NCBI RefSeq assembly: GCF_008725655.1
Contig: NZ_VYXP01000005.1
Coordinates: 124,001-188,000 of the forward strand
DNA from: Marinihelvus fidelis
GTDB taxonomy: Bacteria > Pseudomonadota > Gammaproteobacteria > Xanthomonadales > SZUA-36
Length of the DNA stretch: 64,000 bases
Direction of reading: 5' to 3'
The position numbers were made by a program, and so were the translations under genes. The notes below the pieces were generated by a model. That model was not told the origin of the DNA and made no database searches. It worked only from the letters and a program-made list of their open reading frames with translations. Below are positions 61,160 through 64,000 of the stretch, in pieces. The first letter of the stretch is position 1. Each line of letters opens with the position of its first letter.

Positions 61160-62092
61160 ATGAGCGATACGCTGAAAGTCTGGTTTAACGGCGCCCTGCG
61201 CGACCTCGAAGAATGCAATGTCAGCATTCGATCCCACGCCCTGCATTACGGCTCCTCCGTGTTCGAGGGCGTCCGCGTGTATCGCACCCATCGCGGCCCC
61301 TGCGCATTCCGCCTGAACGACCACCTGAAACGCTTCTTCTGGTCGGCCAGCATCTATCGCATCCCCATGAAGTATTCGTTCGAGGCGATTCACGAAGCCT
61401 GCATGGCCACTGTACGCGCCAATGGTTACGAGTCCGCATACCTGCGGCCGGTCGCGTTTCGCGGCGACTGCGGCCTGGGCGTGATGCCGGGTGACATGAA
61501 CGTGGTCGAGACCGCCATCATTCCCGCCGAATGGGGCACATACCTGGGTGAAGGTGTGCTCGAGCGCGGCGTCGAGGTCTGCGTCAGCTCGTGGCAACGC
61601 GTGGCGCCCAACACCATCCCTGCCGGCGCCAAGGCGGGCGGCAACTACCTGTCCAGCTTCCTGATCGTCACCGAGGCGAAGGACCGCGGGTTCACCGAGG
61701 GCATCGCCCTGGGCGCCGACGGCCTGGTCAGTGAGGGTTCCGGCGAGAACGTGTTTGTCATCAACGACGGCCGAATCCTGACGCCGCCGGTATCCGCCTC
61801 GATCCTGGGCGGCATCACCCGCGACACGGCCATCAAGCTGGCGCGCAAGCTGGGCTATGAGCTGGTCGAGCAGTCCATCTCCCGCGAGCAGCTGTACGCC
61901 GCCGACGAGATTTTCTTTACCGGCACCGCCGTGGAGATCACCCCCGTACGCAAGGTCGACCACCTGCTGATCGGTGACGGCACCCGCGGCCCGGTCACGA
62001 CCGCGGTACAGGACGCCTTCTTCGGCCTGTTCGACGGCCGTACCGAGGATGAGTGGGGCTGGCTGGAGCCGGTCGGCAGCAACGCCGACTGA
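61160..62092 (+). CDS. ilvE: Branched-chain amino acid aminotransferase IlvE
   Basis: A 310-residue class IV PLP aminotransferase. KVWFNGALRDLEECNVSIRS, HYGSSVFEGVR, NTIPAGAKAGGNYLSS with the PLP Lys, SEGSGENVFVI and EIFFTGTAVEITPV are all typical of IlvE. It carries out the last step of Val, Leu and Ile synthesis. The ATG at 61160 fits the family start. Confidence 0.95.
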   Translation: MSDTLKVWFNGALRDLEECNVSIRSHALHYGSSVFEGVRVYRTHRGPCAFRLNDHLKRFFWSASIYRIPMKYSFEAIHEACMATVRANGYESAYLRPVAFRGDCGLGVMPGDMNVVETAIIPAEWGTYLGEGVLERGVEVCVSSWQRVAPNTIPAGAKAGGNYLSSFLIVTEAKDRGFTEGIALGADGLVSEGSGENVFVINDGRILTPPVSASILGGITRDTAIKLARKLGYELVEQSISREQLYAADEIFFTGTAVEITPVRKVDHLLIGDGTRGPVTTAVQDAFFGLFDGRTEDEWGWLEPVGSNAD

Positions 62093-62110
62093 ATTCGGCG
62101 ACAATTCCCG

Positions 62111-62138
62111 CCCCGGCTGACAATTTTTGTCACCGGGG
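62111..62138. promoter_or_regulatory. Long inverted repeat upstream of the sigma54 promoter
   Basis: CCCCGG and TGACA pair with TGTCA and CCGGGG around ATTTT-type centre (62111-62138). It may be a weak end of ilvE (no U-run) or an enhancer site; it stands about 105 bases before the -24 element. TGTC (62128-62131), 10 bases, CACA is one mismatch from the TGTC-N10-GACA pattern of GlrR/QseF sites. Confidence 0.4.
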
Positions 62139-62242
62139 CAACACAAAACGGCAACTTTCCGGTTTTCCGCGCACCAACCGCCCCTGCCCCAAAATGGCGC
62201 ATCGCCCTGTTTTAGCACGTTTTTAGCCCTAACCACGCATTG

Positions 62243-62258
62243 TGGCACACTTATTGCT
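62243..62258 (+). promoter_or_regulatory. Near-consensus sigma54 promoter of an RNA candidate
   Basis: TGGCACACTTATTGCT agrees with the RpoN consensus TGGCAC-N5-TTGC, with GG and GC exactly 10 bases apart. No protein-coding gene on the plus strand follows it; a structured stretch and a terminator do. The predicted start of transcription is about 62269. Confidence 0.8.
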
Positions 62259-62268
62259 TTAAACCTAT

Positions 62269-62639
62269 CCGCTAGGCACCGAAGCCTGACCAACGACAGG
62301 CAACGGTACTTAAAAGCTGAAGGGAAGAGGCTGTTTCCCGTAAACACGGCTCCTTGGTTGCTGAGCCCGCCACGCAGGCTATCCGCTGGTCTGCAGGCAC
62401 ACGGGATAAAACAAACATCTTGTCTGTGGAAAGGAATCCGCAAGTCAGTAACGCGGAAGCAGAGAAGGGGTAGCCACCCGACAGTCGCCCCGAATTTTGG
62501 TTTTAGCTTGGGGGAAGTCGAGGTCGGACGGTAAGGGGATCGTCTGTAGATCACGGCCTAGGGGAAACGTGGAGTGAGATGCCAGTCGTAACTCCACGAT
62601 TTGGAAAAGACCCGCGGATGCCGGGTCTTTTCTTTTTTT
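62269..62639 (+). ncRNA. Candidate sigma54-dependent structured RNA, ~370 nt
   Basis: A gene-free stretch bounded by a sigma54 promoter and a strong terminator. Stable local hairpins are 62284-62301 (GCCTG/CAGGC), 62322-62339 (GGGAA/TTCCC), 62348-62367 (GGCTC/GAGCC), 62425-62442 (TGTGGA/TCCGCA, loop AAGGAA), 62521-62559 (AGGTCG/CGGCCT closing GACGGT/ATCGTC, loop AAGGGG) and 62568-62598 (CGTGGAGT/ACTCCACG). GGA occurs twelve times, some in loops, as in CsrA/RsmA-sequestering RNAs, but less densely than in CsrB. It is not RNase P, tmRNA, 6S or SRP RNA as far as I can recognise. Confidence 0.65.
62605..62639 (+). terminator. Strong Rho-independent terminator
   Basis: A perfect 10-bp stem, AAAAGACCCG (62605-62614) with CGGGTCTTTT (62622-62631), seven-base loop, followed by CTTTTTTT. 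It ends the RNA candidate. Confidence 0.9.
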
Positions 62640-62720
62640 GGGGGCAGGAAAGGCTTCAGTGCGGGTTCAGGGGCGTTCTTTGGCTGGGAGCGTGCCGCTC
62701 TTATCTGGTGTGGTCGATCA

Positions 62721-62755
62721 ATTGCGCGAACTTCGCGAAATTTTCTTGGCTGCGG
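62721..62755. repeat. Possible degenerate copy D of the intergenic repeat
   Basis: TTGCGCGAACTTCGCGAAATTTTC resembles the GCGCAATCCGCGTAATTTGC arm at 16.55 kb, but less closely than copies A and C. It lies in the 127 bases between the terminator and the next gene's stop codon, where nothing else is seen. Confidence 0.35.
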
Positions 62756-62766
62756 AGCCCTGGGGG

Positions 62767-63336
62767 TCAGGAGATCGGGCGGCCGATGAAGGTCAGGCCG
62801 CAGATGAGGATGCCAAGCGCGATGACCGTGATGGTGACGTGCACGGCGGGGCGGCGGCTGACCAGGCCGGCCACCAGCAGCACCAGGCCCAGGCCGCGCA
62901 GCAGGTTCAGCCAGGAGTAGCGCGCGTGTTCCAGCAGCAGGTACTCACTGACCAGGGACAGTGTCGTCGACAACGCCAGGAGCCCGAACAGGATGCTGTG
63001 GCGTCGGTAATAGTAGAAACGCATATCGAATCGCTCGTCCGAGCGCTCGGGGATCTCCGGCACGCTGACGTGGCTGGCCAGGTACAGCAGGATCGGCACC
63101 GACAACAACAGCAGCAACTGCGCCACGCTCCAGCTGGGCTGGTCGCGGTAGGCCCAGAGCATGAACCAGCTGTTGACGTGCATGACGAAAATGAACGCCA
63201 GCCAGCATGAATGGATCCAGTACGGCTTGATGTGGTCACGTGACTCGATCATCTGGCCCACGCTGCGCACCAGCAGGGTCACGCCCAGGCCGGCGATGAC
63301 CACGTAGAACCCGACGATGAACTCGAACAGGCTCAT
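62767..63336 (-). CDS. Predicted six-helix membrane protein
   Basis: A 189-residue integral membrane protein with about six hydrophobic segments and a charged central stretch (EIPERSDERFDMRFYYYRRH). It starts MSLFEFIVGFYVVIAGLGVT and shows no motif I recognise. It follows the NYN-domain gene by nine bases and may share its transcript, but no function can be given. Confidence 0.75.
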   Translation of the reverse strand: MSLFEFIVGFYVVIAGLGVTLLVRSVGQMIESRDHIKPYWIHSCWLAFIFVMHVNSWFMLWAYRDQPSWSVAQLLLLLSVPILLYLASHVSVPEIPERSDERFDMRFYYYRRHSILFGLLALSTTLSLVSEYLLLEHARYSWLNLLRGLGLVLLVAGLVSRRPAVHVTITVIALGILICGLTFIGRPIS

Positions 63337-63345
63337 TACCCGTCC

Positions 63346-64000
63346 TCAGTCACCCTGGTAGTCGGTGATGATGTAACCGCCGGATTTGGGGTCGTGCTCC
63401 ATCTTCAGCAGCTTGCGCTTCTCCATTTCCTGCAGCAGGTCGCTGAATGAACGAAAGCCGTGGTAGCTCTCGCTGAACGAAGGCTTACGGCGTTTCAGCG
63501 CCTGCTTGACCATCGAGCCCCAGACATTGGACTCCTCGCCACGCTCGCTGACCAGGTCATCGATGGTCTCCAGCACCTGGTCGAAGGCTTCCTGTGCGCG
63601 CTCCTCCGCGGGCTTGCCGCCACCGGACTTGCCGCCACCGTTGCCCGCGGCCCTGGCCTCGCCGGCGTCCTTCTTCGATGCCGATTTCTTCTTCGGCTTG
63701 CGGCGCTCGGCCTTGCGGACGATGTCCTCGTAGAAAATGAACTCGTCGCAATTGGAAATCAGCAGGTCAGACGTCGAACCCTTCACGCCAATGCCGATGA
63801 CCAGCTTGTTGTTCTCGCGCAGCTTGGAGACCAGCGGCGAGAAATCCGAGTCGCCGGAAATGATCACGAAGGTATCGACGTGCTCCTTTGTGTAACACAG
63901 GTCCAGCGCGTCGACGACCATGCGGATATCGGCCGAATTCTTGCCCGACATGCGCCGGTGCGGGATGTCGATCAACTCGAACGACGCCTCGTGCATGTCG
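63346..64000 (-). CDS. NYN-domain (LabA-like) protein with C-terminal OST-HTH, truncated by window edge
   Basis: The visible 218 codons are the C-terminal part of a NYN/PIN-like RNase-fold protein. Conserved acidic residues are in SADIRMVVDALDL and IISGDSDFSPLV. A Lys/Gly-rich linker (about 50 residues) leads to a winged-helix OST-HTH/LOTUS-type end (FSESYHGFRSFSDLL, then LKME). The family usually has some 60 more residues with the first Asp before this point, and the frame is open to the window end, so the start lies outside. RNA cleavage or binding is inferred from the fold. Confidence 0.82.
   Translation of the reverse strand, partial: DMHEASFELIDIPHRRMSGKNSADIRMVVDALDLCYTKEHVDTFVIISGDSDFSPLVSKLRENNKLVIGIGVKGSTSDLLISNCDEFIFYEDIVRKAERRKPKKKSASKKDAGEARAAGNGGGKSGGGKPAEERAQEAFDQVLETIDDLVSERGEESNVWGSMVKQALKRRKPSFSESYHGFRSFSDLLQEMEKRKLLKMEHDPKSGGYIITDYQGD

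Noticed and set aside
62127-62534. A 135-codon plus-strand open frame across the sigma54 promoter and RNA candidate
   Set aside because: Codon use is unlike the genome (many AAA, ACA, TTT, CTT), there is no ribosome site, and it runs through the promoter itself. It is explained by chance in a non-coding stretch.
62269-62639. RNase P RNA, tmRNA, 6S or SRP RNA
   Set aside because: The conserved cores (for example GAGGAAAGTCC for RNase P, the tRNA-like CCA end of tmRNA, the SRP GGAAG/AGCAG loop) are absent.

Overview
The window is about 64 kb of high-GC DNA with dense coding on both strands and many ATGA-type start/stop overlaps. Gene content points to a gammaproteobacterium near the Xanthomonadales/Wenzhouxiangella/Chromatiales: a YerC-hisGDCBHAFI operon with fused HisB and HisIE, a BioH-BioC pair, ZapE, UbiA with no adjacent UbiC, cytochrome c', and a xanthomonadin-like aryl-polyene cluster with a XanB2-type chorismatase. 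The assignment is inference from gene families, not from rRNA.

Layout. 0-1.6 kb: hipBA-type toxin-antitoxin pair with palindromic operator candidates. 1.7-4.1 kb: glnK-amtB under a good sigma54 promoter with an NtrC-like site, then a TonB-C lipoprotein. 4.1-6.4 kb: a PHP phosphoesterase gene whose 5' end is abutted by an IS481-family element, then tRNA-Arg(CCG). 6.5-11.2 kb: cytochrome c5, an ExeM-type nuclease, AcpH, an alpha/beta hydrolase and ZapE. 11.2-11.35 kb: a candidate small RNA with three C-rich hairpin loops. 11.4-17.8 kb: bioHC, comF, an acetyltransferase, ubiA, tatD, a 244-bp element with long inverted repeats, and small genes. 17.9-20.5 kb: an orphan AlgI/AlgX-like O-acetylation pair. 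20.5-26.3 kb: a hydroxyproline-catabolism operon with GntR regulator and operator. 26.3-34.7 kb: a DUF4097 protein and the yerC-his operon. 34.7-39.1 kb: cytochromes c, an acetyltransferase and a DUF885 lipoprotein.

39.2-55.1 kb is an aryl-polyene (xanthomonadin-like) pigment locus: phosphopantetheinyl transferase, three ketosynthase-type proteins, ketoreductase, two hotdog dehydratases, two acyl carrier proteins, an aryl/acyl ligase, two acyltransferases, a glycosyltransferase, a LolA-like carrier, an MMPL exporter, a halogenase-like flavoprotein and a chorismatase. The chorismatase would make hydroxybenzoate, the ligase would load it on a carrier protein, the KS/KR/DH proteins would extend a polyene, and the acyltransferase/glycosyltransferase/LolA/MMPL set would attach it to a lipid and move it to the outer membrane.

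55.1-64 kb: a POT peptide transporter, M20 dipeptidase, SRPBCC protein, EgtD, a CDF cation exporter, a short GDT1 protein and IlvE, then a 670-bp gene-free stretch holding a near-perfect sigma54 promoter, a strongly structured ~370-nt candidate RNA and a strong terminator. The window ends with a membrane protein and a truncated NYN-domain gene.

The two RNA candidates (11.2 kb, minus; 62.3 kb, plus) and the inverted-repeat element family are the least explained parts of the window. No rRNA, CRISPR array, prophage or replication origin was seen.
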